Shown: piece after piece, positions 1-8,367 of the stretch
Layout: every line of letters begins with the position of its first letter
How positions within the stretch are numbered: the first letter of the stretch is position 1
Source of the DNA: Candidatus Bathyarchaeota archaeon
GTDB taxonomy: Archaea; Thermoproteota; Bathyarchaeia; Bathyarchaeales; Bathycorpusculaceae
Assembly: GCA_025058315.1 (NCBI GenBank)
Contig: JANXET010000001.1
Coordinates: 62,001 to 126,000 of the forward strand
DNA length: 64,000 nt
Direction: 5' to 3'
Notes under the pieces: model-generated
Told to the model about the DNA's origin: nothing
Databases searched by the model: none
Seen by the model: the letters and a program-made list of their open reading frames with translations, nothing else
Made by a program: the position numbers and the translations under genes

Positions 1-1
1 G

Positions 2-265
2 AAAGGAGTAGTAGATGGATCAAAAAGGGTACACATATTCGTTAATGTTAAACAGGAAAACCTGGAGGCACTGCTCAAGGAACTTCCAGCCCTAAAGAAA
101 CCTACAATCGCACCATTATCAGATAAAAATTGGTACTCTGTTAACACGGTTGTGGAAAAAGACATTTTCTTCAAGATTCTACCAGTTATAAGAAAACTTG
201 CCCAGGGACTTGTAGTCTACGAGCCGAGACAAGTGTTAGCTCTCAACGAAGTTGATTCAAAATGA
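2..265 (+). CDS. hisG: ATP phosphoribosyltransferase, C-terminal part (cut by window start)
   Basis: The first 87 codons read as the C-terminal regulatory domain of HisG, the enzyme that joins ATP and PRPP in the first step of histidine synthesis. Visible features are a KGVVDG start, a VHIFVNV strand, the segment APLSDKNWYSVNTVV and a closing helix-strand unit. This ACT-like domain is typical of the long HisG form, in which it binds the feedback inhibitor histidine. The catalytic domain lies before the window. The TGA stop overlaps the ATG of hisD as ATGA, so the two are translationally coupled at the head of the his operon. Confidence 0.88.
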   Translation, partial: KGVVDGSKRVHIFVNVKQENLEALLKELPALKKPTIAPLSDKNWYSVNTVVEKDIFFKILPVIRKLAQGLVVYEPRQVLALNEVDSK

Positions 266-1563
266 GCAGAAACTTTGTTCTAAAGTTTTTCAAGGCCGAT
301 TCGCTGCCTCGAGAATGGTACAACAGAAAGTTTCCTAAAAGCGACTCTCTTGAGAAACAGGTGGAGGCAATAATTGAGACGGTTAAGGAAAAAGGCGACG
401 ATGCGCTCATCAATTTCACAGAAAAATTTGACAAAATCTCTATTAGCCGAGAGAAATTAAGGGTAAGTAGCAAAGAAATAGAAGACGCGTACAGGAAAGT
501 CAGCTGCGAACAGCTTTCCGCATTAAAGTCCATTAAGGAAAGAATAGAAACTACTGAAAAAATACTTCTAGAAAAATTAAGAGGCATCGAGATAAACCAA
601 AATGGCATTCGCATAAAAATAACTACCAAGCCTATCGAAAGCGTAGGTTGCTATGTCCCAGGCGGAAGAGCCGCTTACCCAAGCACTTTAGTTATGGCAG
701 CCACTCCAGCTAGACTCGCAGGTGTTCCCAGGGTTGTGGTTTGTTCGCCTCCAAAAACAGATGGCTCTGTAAACCCGTTAACATTAGTTGCAGCAGACAT
801 ATGTGGAGTTGACGAGTTCTACAGGGTTGGAGGAGCTCAAGCCATCGCTGCATTAACTTATGGGACTGAAACCATAAAGCCCGTGCTTAAGATCGTAGGT
901 CCTGGAAACAAGTATGTAACCGTGGCTAAAAGGCTTGTTTCAAAAGTGGTTGCCGTTGACATGCCAGCTGGACCCAGCGAACTTCTCATATTAGCTGATG
1001 AAACTGCAAACCCAAAGTTGATAGCCTTAGACATGAGCGCACAGGCTGAGCATGGACCGGACTCCGTAGTTGGACTCATAACGACATCTGAAAAAATCGC
1101 TTACGAGGTGATGAGAGAATTGAGCAGAATTGCCTTTTCCGCGTCGAGGAGAGACACGGTGACGCGAGCTTTGGCAAATAACGGTTTCATAGTACTGTGC
1201 AGTAGCTTAGACGAAATGATCAGGCTTGCAAATGAGATCGCGCCTGAGCACGTTGAAATATTAACTGAAAATCCTGAGGAACTTGCTGGAAAAATTTCAA
1301 CAGCGGGCCTAGTTTTACTTGGACAATACAGTCCCGCATCACTAAGTGATTATCTTGCAGGGACAAATCACATATTGCCCACAGGAGGTTTTGGAAAAGT
1401 ATTTTCAGGATTATCAGTTTTGGACTTTATGAGGAGATTCGCATTGCTGGAATGTTCTCCGGATGGATTAATAAAAACATTAGAACCCATTAGGGTTCTG
1501 GCTGAGGCTGAAGGACTACCAAACCATTACTTGGCGATAAAGGGAAGGTTTGAAAATGAATAA
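262..1563 (+). CDS. hisD: Histidinol dehydrogenase
   Basis: This NAD- and zinc-dependent enzyme oxidises L-histidinol twice to histidine, the last step of the pathway. The 433 residues match the usual length. Recognisable parts are the GCYVPGGRAAYPS segment near residue 130, the zinc-site motif AQAEHGPDS near residue 260, the EIAPEHVEI stretch near 328 and GTNHILPTGG near 370. The ATG start lies in the ATGA overlap with hisG, and the end overlaps hisC by 8 bases. It is the second gene of the his operon. Confidence 0.97.
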   Translation: MSRNFVLKFFKADSLPREWYNRKFPKSDSLEKQVEAIIETVKEKGDDALINFTEKFDKISISREKLRVSSKEIEDAYRKVSCEQLSALKSIKERIETTEKILLEKLRGIEINQNGIRIKITTKPIESVGCYVPGGRAAYPSTLVMAATPARLAGVPRVVVCSPPKTDGSVNPLTLVAADICGVDEFYRVGGAQAIAALTYGTETIKPVLKIVGPGNKYVTVAKRLVSKVVAVDMPAGPSELLILADETANPKLIALDMSAQAEHGPDSVVGLITTSEKIAYEVMRELSRIAFSASRRDTVTRALANNGFIVLCSSLDEMIRLANEIAPEHVEILTENPEELAGKISTAGLVLLGQYSPASLSDYLAGTNHILPTGGFGKVFSGLSVLDFMRRFALLECSPDGLIKTLEPIRVLAEAEGLPNHYLAIKGRFENE

Positions 1564-2662
1564 GAGATGGCTTAAAGAAACGTTGAAAGCTTTCGAAAAC
1601 TGCGGATACACTTTTGGAGATACTGTTAAAAGCGTAGGGCAGCGTTTCGGCATAAGCCAAAAGCAGATTCTAAAGTTAGATTCCAATGAGAATTTCTTCA
1701 TACCAAAAGAGAACCTGCAGAAAATCTTATTTGAGGTTGTAAGGGAAATTGACCCGAGAATTTACCCCCAGGAGGAAGAGCAAGAGCTCCGAGAGAGAAT
1801 AAGCGCCTACGTTAAATCTCCAAGGGAATGTATAGCGCTGGGAAACGGAAGCGACGAAATCATGGAGAGAATTACACGGACATTTCTACGAGAGGGAGAT
1901 CAAGCTATTACGGTGCAGCCCACCTTTTCCATGTATAAGCACGCTGTCAAATTGCAGAGGGCAGAACTTATAGAGGTACCTCTAAGAGAGGATTTTTCAT
2001 TAGACACTGAAGCCATCCTCTCAAAAACAACCAGGAGAACCAAGATTCTTTTCTTATGTTCCCCAAATAACCCAACAGGCAACCAATTTGCACTGGAGGA
2101 CATAAAAAACCTACTGGAGAATTTTCCAGGAATCATCGTTATTGACGAAGCCTACGCGGAGTTTGCAAGAAGTTCCGTAGCGAGTTTATGCGAAGATTTT
2201 GACAACCTTATAGTCTTAAGAACTTTTTCAAAAGCCTTTGGGCTTGCAGGGTTAAGGCTTGGGTACTGCATATCAAATGAGAGAGTGACAACAATCTTGG
2301 CCAGAAATGTAGGATTGCCTTACCCGGTAAACTTGATTGCACTGAAGAGTGGTGTGAAGATTCTAGAGAACATGGAATTAGTTGAAGACGCAATCCAACG
2401 CCTAATAAAGGAAAGAACAAGACTCATAGAAGAGCTCAACAAGGTTACAGGTGTTAAAGCCTTTGATTCAAAAGCTAATTTTGTAATGTTCACTACGGAG
2501 AAATCAATGGAAAAAGTGTATCAAGCCCTATTGAGAAGAGGAATCATAGTCAAAAAACTTGGCGAAATCTTGAAGTTAAAAAACTGCTTCAGAACAACTG
2601 TTGGTTTACCTGAAATGGGCGACAGACTTATTGACGTTTTGAAAGCGATAAATGCGGGGTGA
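1556..2662 (+). CDS. hisC: Histidinol-phosphate aminotransferase
   Basis: A PLP-dependent fold-type I aminotransferase that converts imidazole acetol phosphate to histidinol phosphate. LDSNEN near the N-terminus, the pyridine-binding segment VIDEAYAEF and the Schiff-base lysine motif TFSKAFGLAG (near residue 222) are all present. I chose ATG 1556 because GGAAGG (1543-1548) lies seven bases upstream. The in-frame TTG at 1550 is too close to that site. The gene overlaps the end of hisD by 8 bases. Its own stop lies inside the GGGGTGA that serves as ribosome-binding site for hisB. Confidence 0.96.
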   Translation: MNKRWLKETLKAFENCGYTFGDTVKSVGQRFGISQKQILKLDSNENFFIPKENLQKILFEVVREIDPRIYPQEEEQELRERISAYVKSPRECIALGNGSDEIMERITRTFLREGDQAITVQPTFSMYKHAVKLQRAELIEVPLREDFSLDTEAILSKTTRRTKILFLCSPNNPTGNQFALEDIKNLLENFPGIIVIDEAYAEFARSSVASLCEDFDNLIVLRTFSKAFGLAGLRLGYCISNERVTTILARNVGLPYPVNLIALKSGVKILENMELVEDAIQRLIKERTRLIEELNKVTGVKAFDSKANFVMFTTEKSMEKVYQALLRRGIIVKKLGEILKLKNCFRTTVGLPEMGDRLIDVLKAINAG

Positions 2663-2666
2663 AAAT

Positions 2667-3242
2667 TTGAGAACCGCGGAAGTGTCGAGAAAAACCAGAG
2701 AAACGGAAGTGTATGTAAAAGTTAACTTGGAATCTCTCGGAGTCTCAGAAGTTGAGACAGGAATAGCCTTTCTAAATCATTTGATAACGTCATTGTCCAC
2801 ACACAGTCTTATGGACGTAACGGTGAAGGTGAAAGGCGACCTTAAACATCATGTTGCTGAGGATGTAGCAATATGCCTAGGCGAGGCCATCAGAAAAGCC
2901 CTACATGAAGGGGAAGGACTCGCAAGATTCGGTTTCGCAGCTGTCCCAATGGATTGCTCACTGGTTTTTGCCGCAGTTGATCTGGTTAAACGACCCTACG
3001 CAAAGATAGATCTTAAACTTAAAGGTAAAAAAATTGAAGACATGCCTTGTGAGGATATAAATCACTTCCTGGAAACCCTGGCTTTCTCCATGCAGGCGAA
3101 CATCCACATATGGACGCAGTATGGCAATAATGACCACCATAAGGCTGAAGCAGCCTTCAAAGCTTTGGCCTTAGCTCTGAAACAGGCGGTAAGCATTGAC
3201 CCTAAGAAAAAGGGGATCCCAAGCTCTAAGGGGGTGATTTAA
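2667..3242 (+). CDS. hisB: Imidazoleglycerol-phosphate dehydratase
   Basis: This manganese enzyme dehydrates imidazoleglycerol phosphate to imidazole acetol phosphate. It is the single-function archaeal form, without the phosphatase domain of enteric HisB. The paired metal motifs HHVAED and HHKAEAAFKA are both visible. I chose the TTG at 2667, which gives the classical N-terminus MRTAEVSRKTRET and follows GGGGTGA (2656-2662) by four bases. The ATG at 2652 has no such site and would add five residues. The stop TAA overlaps the proposed first base of hisH. Confidence 0.94.
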   Translation: MRTAEVSRKTRETEVYVKVNLESLGVSEVETGIAFLNHLITSLSTHSLMDVTVKVKGDLKHHVAEDVAICLGEAIRKALHEGEGLARFGFAAVPMDCSLVFAAVDLVKRPYAKIDLKLKGKKIEDMPCEDINHFLETLAFSMQANIHIWTQYGNNDHHKAEAAFKALALALKQAVSIDPKKKGIPSSKGVI

Positions 3243-3847
3243 TTCCTAAGGCTTTCATTGTAGACTACGGTGTTGGAAATCTGTTCAGCATAAAATGCGC
3301 CTTAGAAAAAGCAGGGTTCGAAACTGTGATGGGATTGCATGATTTACTCTTGAAGGAAGTAGACATTGTTATCTTACCAGGGGTAGGCGACTTCTCAGCC
3401 GCTTCTAAGAACCTTACATTTGTCAGGGAAAAACTCATTGAAGTTTCTAAAATGGGAACCGAAATTTTTGGAATTTGCTTAGGTATGCAGCTCCTTCTTG
3501 ATAAAAGTGAAGAAGGGGATGGACGTGGATTAGGATTAATAAAAGGCGTAAACGTGGAACTTCCAGCTTCAGTTAAGGTCCCGCACATGGGATGGAACAC
3601 CATCCGCATAGTTAACGGAAACAGGTTATTGGAAGATTTAAGTAATGAATCATACTTCTACTTCGCCCACTCCTATCACCCTGTTCCCGAAGAGAAGGAC
3701 GTTGTATGCGCTGAAACAACGTATGGAACAACTTTCGCATCCGTTATAGCCAAGAGAAACATATGTGGAGTTCAGTTTCACCCTGAAAAATCTGGAAAAA
3801 ACGGGTTAAAGCTTCTTGAAAACCTCTTTAATATTGTGAAAAGGTGA
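3242..3847 (+). CDS. hisH: Imidazole glycerol phosphate synthase, glutaminase subunit, with likely ATT start
   Basis: HisH releases ammonia from glutamine for HisF. The class-I glutaminase motifs are present: the nucleophile cysteine in GICLGMQLL and the His-Glu pair in FHPEKSG. The conserved N-terminal strand VDYGVGNLFSI is encoded at 3260-3292, but no ATG, GTG or TTG precedes it in frame after the stop at 3227. The ATT at 3242 gives I/M-PKAFIVDYGVGN, the normal family start, and follows GGGGGTGA by four bases. The first ordinary start, GTG 3326, would delete the first strand and the oxyanion-side loop. A sequence error that turned ATG into ATT is the alternative. Confidence 0.85.
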   Translation: MPKAFIVDYGVGNLFSIKCALEKAGFETVMGLHDLLLKEVDIVILPGVGDFSAASKNLTFVREKLIEVSKMGTEIFGICLGMQLLLDKSEEGDGRGLGLIKGVNVELPASVKVPHMGWNTIRIVNGNRLLEDLSNESYFYFAHSYHPVPEEKDVVCAETTYGTTFASVIAKRNICGVQFHPEKSGKNGLKLLENLFNIVKR

Positions 3848-3851
3848 CTTA

Positions 3852-4580
3852 ATGAAGGTTATTCCAGCAGTTGACCTGATGAACGGGAAGGTTACGAGGC
3901 TTCTTCAAGGCGATCCGAAAAAGGCTAAATTTTACGATTACTTAGGCGATCCTGTAGCTATAGCTAAGAAGTGGGAAGCAGGAGGCGCGGACGCCATTCA
4001 TGTAGTGGATCTGGACAGAGCTTTTAACAAGGGCAGCAATATTGAGGCAATTGCCAAGATAATCAATGTTGTAAACGTGCCTGTGCAGGTGGGGGGAGGC
4101 ATAAGAAGCAAGGAAGCAGCTGAGGCACTATTAAACATGGGAGCGGACTACGTGATTATGGGTACCCTAGCATTTAAAAAACCTGAAGTTTTAGGAGAGC
4201 TTATCGGGAAGTTCGGCGAAAGGGTGATTGTCGCTTTAGATTACGTTGACGGCAAAGTTATGATTGAAGGATGGACGCTTCAGACACATGCCAAAATTGA
4301 AATGGCGCTCGAGAGGTTTTTGAGGATCGGTGTTAGAAATTTTCTATTAACATCCATCAGAAGAGATGGAACCCTTCAAGGAGTAGACTTTGATACGTTA
4401 AGGCAAGTTTGCAAAAATAGTAAGGTGAAGGTTATGGCTGCTGGCGGCGTAAAAAGCATTAGAGACATATATATGCTTAAGGAGTGCGGCATATACGGGG
4501 TGGTTATTGGAAAAGCGCTTTACGAGGGCACTTTAACATTGGAAGAAGCTGTTAAAGCCGCAAGGGAGGCTGTGTCTTGA
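3852..4580 (+). CDS. hisA: ProFAR isomerase
   Basis: HisA isomerises the aminoaldose ProFAR to the ketose PRFAR on a beta-alpha barrel of two half-barrels. The first-half motif [14 protein letters not shown] (catalytic Asp near residue 8) and the second-half [12 protein letters not shown] are both visible, as are the phosphate-binding glycines VGGGIRS and AAGGVKS. The 242 residues match the family. The ATG start follows AAAAGGTGACTTA, a good ribosome-binding site. The gene overlaps hisF by four bases. Confidence 0.96.
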   Translation: MKVIPAVDLMNGKVTRLLQGDPKKAKFYDYLGDPVAIAKKWEAGGADAIHVVDLDRAFNKGSNIEAIAKIINVVNVPVQVGGGIRSKEAAEALLNMGADYVIMGTLAFKKPEVLGELIGKFGERVIVALDYVDGKVMIEGWTLQTHAKIEMALERFLRIGVRNFLLTSIRRDGTLQGVDFDTLRQVCKNSKVKVMAAGGVKSIRDIYMLKECGIYGVVIGKALYEGTLTLEEAVKAAREAVS

Positions 4581-5383
4581 CACCCCTCGCAAAGAGGATA
4601 ATACCCTGCCTAGATGTGGACCACGGCCGCGTTGTGAAAGGCATCAATTTTTTAAATTTAAGAAAAGCAGGGGATCCTGTTGAACTGGCAAGAAGGTATA
4701 GTGAAGAAGAAGCTGACGAGCTGATTTTTCTTGACATAACAGCCTCCCCGGAAAAACGGGAAATACTTAAAGATGTCGTAAAAAATGTTGCTGCGGAGAT
4801 AAATATACCGTTTACCGTTGGAGGAGGAATTAGGGGGGTTTCAGACGCGAGACTCATACTGTGCAGTGGAGCGGACAAAGTATCTGTTAACACGGCTGCA
4901 GTGGAGAATCCTAGCTTGATAAGTAAGCTTGCCGAAACTTTCGGCAGGCAATGTGTAGTTGTCGCTGTGGACGCTAAAAGAAGATACGAAGATTTTAGTG
5001 GCAAGACCGTCGTAGAAACTGCTGAGGGTTTTTGCTGGTTCGAAGTTTACACTTACGGAGGGCGAAAACCTACAGGTTTAGATGCAATCCAATGGGCGAT
5101 AAAAGCTGAGAAAATGGGAGCGGGAGAACTTTTAGTCACCTCTATGGACAGGGATGGAACCGAATCAGGATACGACCTCGAACTCACTAGGAACATTTCT
5201 GAAAGGGTTAATATACCAGTTATAGCAAGCGGTGGAGCTGGAAAACCGGAGCACTTTCTTGATGCATTCACTCTAGGAAAAGCAGATGCTGCATTAGCAG
5301 CCTCTGTTTTTCATTACAGTAAGTATCCCATTCGTGCCGTCAAAAGCTTTCTTAAAGAAAAGGGGGTGATAGTGCGTCTATGA
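4577..5383 (+). CDS. hisF: Imidazole glycerol phosphate synthase, cyclase subunit
   Basis: HisF takes ammonia from HisH through its barrel and closes the imidazole ring, also releasing AICAR for purine synthesis. The catalytic aspartates lie in [13 protein letters not shown] and VVAVDAKR. Phosphate-binding glycines occur in TVGGGIRG and [11 protein letters not shown]. The TTG start at 4577 overlaps the hisA stop and is preceded by GGGAGG seven bases upstream. The product has 268 residues, slightly longer than the usual 253, because of a few extra residues around the [15 protein letters not shown] segment. Confidence 0.96.
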   Translation: MTPLAKRIIPCLDVDHGRVVKGINFLNLRKAGDPVELARRYSEEEADELIFLDITASPEKREILKDVVKNVAAEINIPFTVGGGIRGVSDARLILCSGADKVSVNTAAVENPSLISKLAETFGRQCVVVAVDAKRRYEDFSGKTVVETAEGFCWFEVYTYGGRKPTGLDAIQWAIKAEKMGAGELLVTSMDRDGTESGYDLELTRNISERVNIPVIASGGAGKPEHFLDAFTLGKADAALAASVFHYSKYPIRAVKSFLKEKGVIVRL

Positions 5384-5721
5384 AATCAAAGAAAGTAGAC
5401 ATTGAGCAGCTGGATTTCGCAAAAGGAAACGGATTAATACCAGTCATTGTTCAGGACTGCAGCACTAAAGAAGTGTTAATGCTCGCATATACAAATGTGG
5501 AGGCTCTTAAGAAGACTTTAGAAACTGGCTACGCCCACTACTGGAGCCGGTCGAGACAAGCACTTTGGATGAAAGGGGAAACATCAGGAAACACGCAGAA
5601 AATTAGAGAGATACTCGTTGACTGCGACTATGACGCGTTGCTCTTTATAGTTGAGCAGAAAGGAAATGCTTGCCACACAGGCCAAAGAACATGTTTCCAC
5701 AATCAATTAGCTGGCCAATGA
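5380..5721 (+). CDS. hisI: Phosphoribosyl-AMP cyclohydrolase
   Basis: HisI opens the adenine ring of phosphoribosyl-AMP in the third step of the pathway. The magnesium and zinc ligands are visible in the segment DCDYDALLF followed by [10 protein letters not shown]. The start is an ATGA overlap with hisF. At 113 residues it is the stand-alone form, without a fused HisE pyrophosphatase. No hisE follows in this operon, although the operon otherwise covers G, D, C, B, H, A, F and I. This is the last his gene here; the next gene faces the other way. Confidence 0.96.
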   Translation: MKSKKVDIEQLDFAKGNGLIPVIVQDCSTKEVLMLAYTNVEALKKTLETGYAHYWSRSRQALWMKGETSGNTQKIREILVDCDYDALLFIVEQKGNACHTGQRTCFHNQLAGQ

Positions 5722-5737
5722 CCCTTGATAACATTGC

Positions 5738-6295
5738 CTAGAGAAGCACCTTTAAAAGATCAGCTTTTGTTATTATTCCCACAATTTTTCCTTTTTCCGA
5801 AACCAACACTGCAGGATAAACATCAAGTAAGCTTGAAACAACCTTTATTGGAGTGTTCTTTCCAACCTGCGGAAAACCTTCCTCCATTATACATTCAACA
5901 GGTTGCAGAGATATTTTAGTAAAATCTTTAGTTGATAAAAGCTTACGCATCAAGGTTTTTTCAGATATGCTTCCAACCACGCTTTCACCGTCAAAAACTG
6001 GAAGTTGAGAAAAACCATACTCAACCATTAGCTTTACAGCTTTGGCTACAGGTTCATTTTTCTGTATACCCACCACTTTATTGTGGAGAACATCAGATAC
6101 ACGAACATCCAAATTAGTCTCCAGCTTCTCAAGTGCGTCAAATATTGCTTTAACCTTATCATAGGATGGGTTTATTTTCCCAGACTCCAGCTTCGCAATG
6201 AGGGATTGGCTAACTCCGGCCAGTTTTGCCAGTTCTTTCTGGGTTAACCCGAGCATTTTTCTTTTCCTAGCTATTTCATCTATCTGCGGGAGCAT
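5738..6295 (-). CDS. HTH (XRE-type) transcription regulator with paired CBS domains
   Basis: Residues 6-58 form an XRE-type helix-turn-helix (GLTQKELAKLAGVSQSLIAKLE). Residues 65-185 form two CBS motifs (VSDVLHNKVVGIQK and CIMEEGFPQVGKNTP). CBS pairs commonly bind adenosyl compounds such as AMP, ATP or SAM, so this looks like a one-component ligand-sensing repressor or activator. It is divergent from the DUF39 homocysteine-synthesis operon, whose first enzyme also ends in a CBS pair, which suggests that operon and itself as targets. The ATG lies about 25 bases from a TATA-like element, so its transcript may be leaderless. Confidence 0.88.
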   Translation of the reverse strand: MLPQIDEIARKRKMLGLTQKELAKLAGVSQSLIAKLESGKINPSYDKVKAIFDALEKLETNLDVRVSDVLHNKVVGIQKNEPVAKAVKLMVEYGFSQLPVFDGESVVGSISEKTLMRKLLSTKDFTKISLQPVECIMEEGFPQVGKNTPIKVVSSLLDVYPAVLVSEKGKIVGIITKADLLKVLL

Positions 6296-6407
6296 AGCTG
6301 ATTAGTTGCTGCCATCTTTTTAAATTCTTTTTGGAATAAAAAAATCAGAAAGTTATTAAAGCAAGAATTCCGTTAAGCAGCACCAAAACAGATAAAGGAG
6401 GACACCG
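6296..6407. promoter_or_regulatory. Divergent promoter region between HTH-CBS regulator and homocysteine operon
   Basis: The 112-base gap serves two divergent genes. Leftward, a TTTAAAAAG box (6317-6325 on the minus strand) stands about 25 bases from the regulator's ATG, a distance expected for a leaderless transcript. Rightward, TTATTAAAG (about 6354-6362) could be the TATA element, with AAAGGAGG (6395-6402) as a strong ribosome-binding site before the TTG start at 6408. No clear operator palindrome was picked out by eye. Confidence 0.45.
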
Positions 6408-7934
6408 TTGACTCAAACATCTCAGCATGTTAAAAAGACGCGCACCGTAGAAGAAATTAACGAGAAAATAAGAAAGGGTGATGTTCAAGTTATAACGGCC
6501 GAGGAGATGAAAAAGCTCGTTGAGAGTAGCAGCGCAGAAGTGGCTTTCAAGGAAGTTGACGTGGTAACTACAGGCACCTTCGGAGCCATGTGCTCTTCAG
6601 GCGCTGTAATAAACATCGGACACTCAGAGCCCCCCATTAAAATTCAAAATGCATGGATAAACGATGTCCCGGTTTGCCATCCTGGCGCAGCTGTGGACTT
6701 ATACATCGGTGCAACTATGATGTCGGAAACTAGGCCTTTTGAATACGGAGGAGGACATGTAATAGAAGATCTGATAAGCGGGAAAGAGGTGGAACTACGA
6801 GCTACAGCATATGGGACTGATTGTTACCCAAGGACAAGACTTAGAACAATGATAACAAAGGATGATTTGAACCAGTTTTATCTAGTAAACTTCAGAAACT
6901 GCTATCAAAGGTATGTTTGCGCGGTGAATAGCCGAGATGAAACTCTATATACCTACATGGGTAAACTGTTGCCAAAATTTGGAAACGCGACATTTTCAGG
7001 ATCCGGGGAACTTAACCCACTAATGAACGATCCAGACTATGAAACTATAGGAATTGGAACACGCATATTCATCGGCGGAGCACAAGGCTACGTTATAGGT
7101 GAGGGAACACAGCATGACCCTAAAAATATGCAGGGAACCCTTATGGTTCGCGGAGATTGCAAAAAAATGAACAGCAGATTCATAAGAGGAGCTTGTTTCA
7201 CGAAATATGGAACAACTCTTTACGTCGGCATAGGTATACCAATACCTATTCTGAATGTTGAACTCGCTAAGAAGACCGCCATAAAAGATGAAGACATTAA
7301 AGTTCCAATTTTAGACTACGGCATTCCTTCAAGAAACCGCCCTCAGTTAGGCGTTACAAGCTATAGGGATTTGAAGTCCGGTTCGATATACGTAAACGAT
7401 AAGAAAGTTAGAGTTAGTCCTCTTTCAAGCTTAAAGACGGCAAAAGAAATTGCTGAAATCCTAAAACGCTGGATTCAAGAAGGCCTATTTTATCTAACAA
7501 CACCCGTTGAAAGACTCCCCAAGGATACCGTATACAGGAACTTAAGATACAGTGAAGAAACGATTTTAGTCAGAAGCGTAGTGCACCCGGCAATTACATG
7601 TTTAGAGGATGAAGATGTAAAAGAGGTGGCAAAGCGCATGATTAACCATTCAGTCAATCATGTTGTGGTGGTTGATCAGCAATGTAAACTGCGAGGCATA
7701 GTAACTTCCTGGGACGTAACTAAGGCTGTTGCCGAGGGAAAAACAGAATTAACCGAGATAATAACCAGGAAAGTCATAACCACGCGAATAGACGAGCCCA
7801 TAGAAGCAGCTTCAAGAAAAATGTCTCAATACCAAATATCCGCACTTCCAGTCATAGACGATGAATACAGAGTTCTAGGCATAGTGACCTCTGAAGACAT
7901 AGCCAAACTTTTAGGGAGGAAACAAAATGGTTAG
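6408..7934 (+). CDS. L-aspartate semialdehyde sulfurtransferase-type homocysteine synthesis protein (DUF39) with C-terminal CBS pair
   Basis: This matches the DUF39 family of Methanosarcina MA1821 and Methanocaldococcus MJ0100, which makes homocysteine from aspartate semialdehyde and persulfide sulfur. Two cysteines, Cys62 (TFGAMCSSG) and Cys139 (GTDCYPR), lie 77 residues apart, the spacing I recall for the paired cysteines of MA1821. Residues about 385-505 are a CBS pair; the CBS domains of MJ0100 are known to bind SAM and methylthioadenosine, a likely feedback sensor. The TTG start follows AAAGGAGG. It overlaps the next gene by 8 bases. Confidence 0.9.
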   Translation: MTQTSQHVKKTRTVEEINEKIRKGDVQVITAEEMKKLVESSSAEVAFKEVDVVTTGTFGAMCSSGAVINIGHSEPPIKIQNAWINDVPVCHPGAAVDLYIGATMMSETRPFEYGGGHVIEDLISGKEVELRATAYGTDCYPRTRLRTMITKDDLNQFYLVNFRNCYQRYVCAVNSRDETLYTYMGKLLPKFGNATFSGSGELNPLMNDPDYETIGIGTRIFIGGAQGYVIGEGTQHDPKNMQGTLMVRGDCKKMNSRFIRGACFTKYGTTLYVGIGIPIPILNVELAKKTAIKDEDIKVPILDYGIPSRNRPQLGVTSYRDLKSGSIYVNDKKVRVSPLSSLKTAKEIAEILKRWIQEGLFYLTTPVERLPKDTVYRNLRYSEETILVRSVVHPAITCLEDEDVKEVAKRMINHSVNHVVVVDQQCKLRGIVTSWDVTKAVAEGKTELTEIITRKVITTRIDEPIEAASRKMSQYQISALPVIDDEYRVLGIVTSEDIAKLLGRKQNG

Positions 7935-8367
7935 AATTCTCCTAAGGTTTCCGGAGAAAATAGTTAATCAGCCAATAATATCCCAGGTTGTGTTGCAGAA
8001 CACCATTCATTTGAACATTTTAGCTGCACATGTCAACTCCCACGGTGGAGAAGTTTTAGTGGAGATCCCGTCGAAGGAAGATGCGCGAAGAGCGGTTAAA
8101 GCATTTAAGGAGCGCGGGGTCATCGTGGCATTCCCAAAGCTGGTGGGGGTGGATGAGGAAAAATGTCTCCACTGCGGTGCGTGTTATTCACTATGTCCAG
8201 TAGGGGCAATAACTATCAAAGATGATTTTTCAATATCGTTCGACCGAGAGAAGTGTATAGGCAGTTCCTGTGGGCAGTGTGTTGATGCTTGCCCCACCAG
8301 AGCGATAATACTAACTAGAGAAATTGACATTATGGAGCTAGAAAATGAAAACAGAAGTTCTCATTAA
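7927..8367 (+). CDS. NIL domain-ferredoxin of the homocysteine synthesis system
   Basis: The first 75 residues form a NIL-type fold (VRILLRFPEKIVNQPIIS). The rest is a two-cluster ferredoxin with CLHCGACYSLCPVGAI and CIGSSCGQCVDACPT motifs, each suited to one [4Fe-4S] cluster. The architecture is that of Methanosarcina MA1822, which is thought to supply electrons for sulfur transfer to the DUF39 enzyme. The 8-base overlap with the upstream gene and 23-base overlap with the next indicate strict co-translation. The second motif is slightly unusual, with CIGSSCGQC in place of the plain CxxCxxC. Confidence 0.9.
   Translation: MVRILLRFPEKIVNQPIISQVVLQNTIHLNILAAHVNSHGGEVLVEIPSKEDARRAVKAFKERGVIVAFPKLVGVDEEKCLHCGACYSLCPVGAITIKDDFSISFDREKCIGSSCGQCVDACPTRAIILTREIDIMELENENRSSH

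Noticed and set aside
1550-1555. TTG 1550 as the hisC start
   Set aside because: It lies one base after the GGAAGG ribosome-binding site; ATG 1556 has proper spacing.
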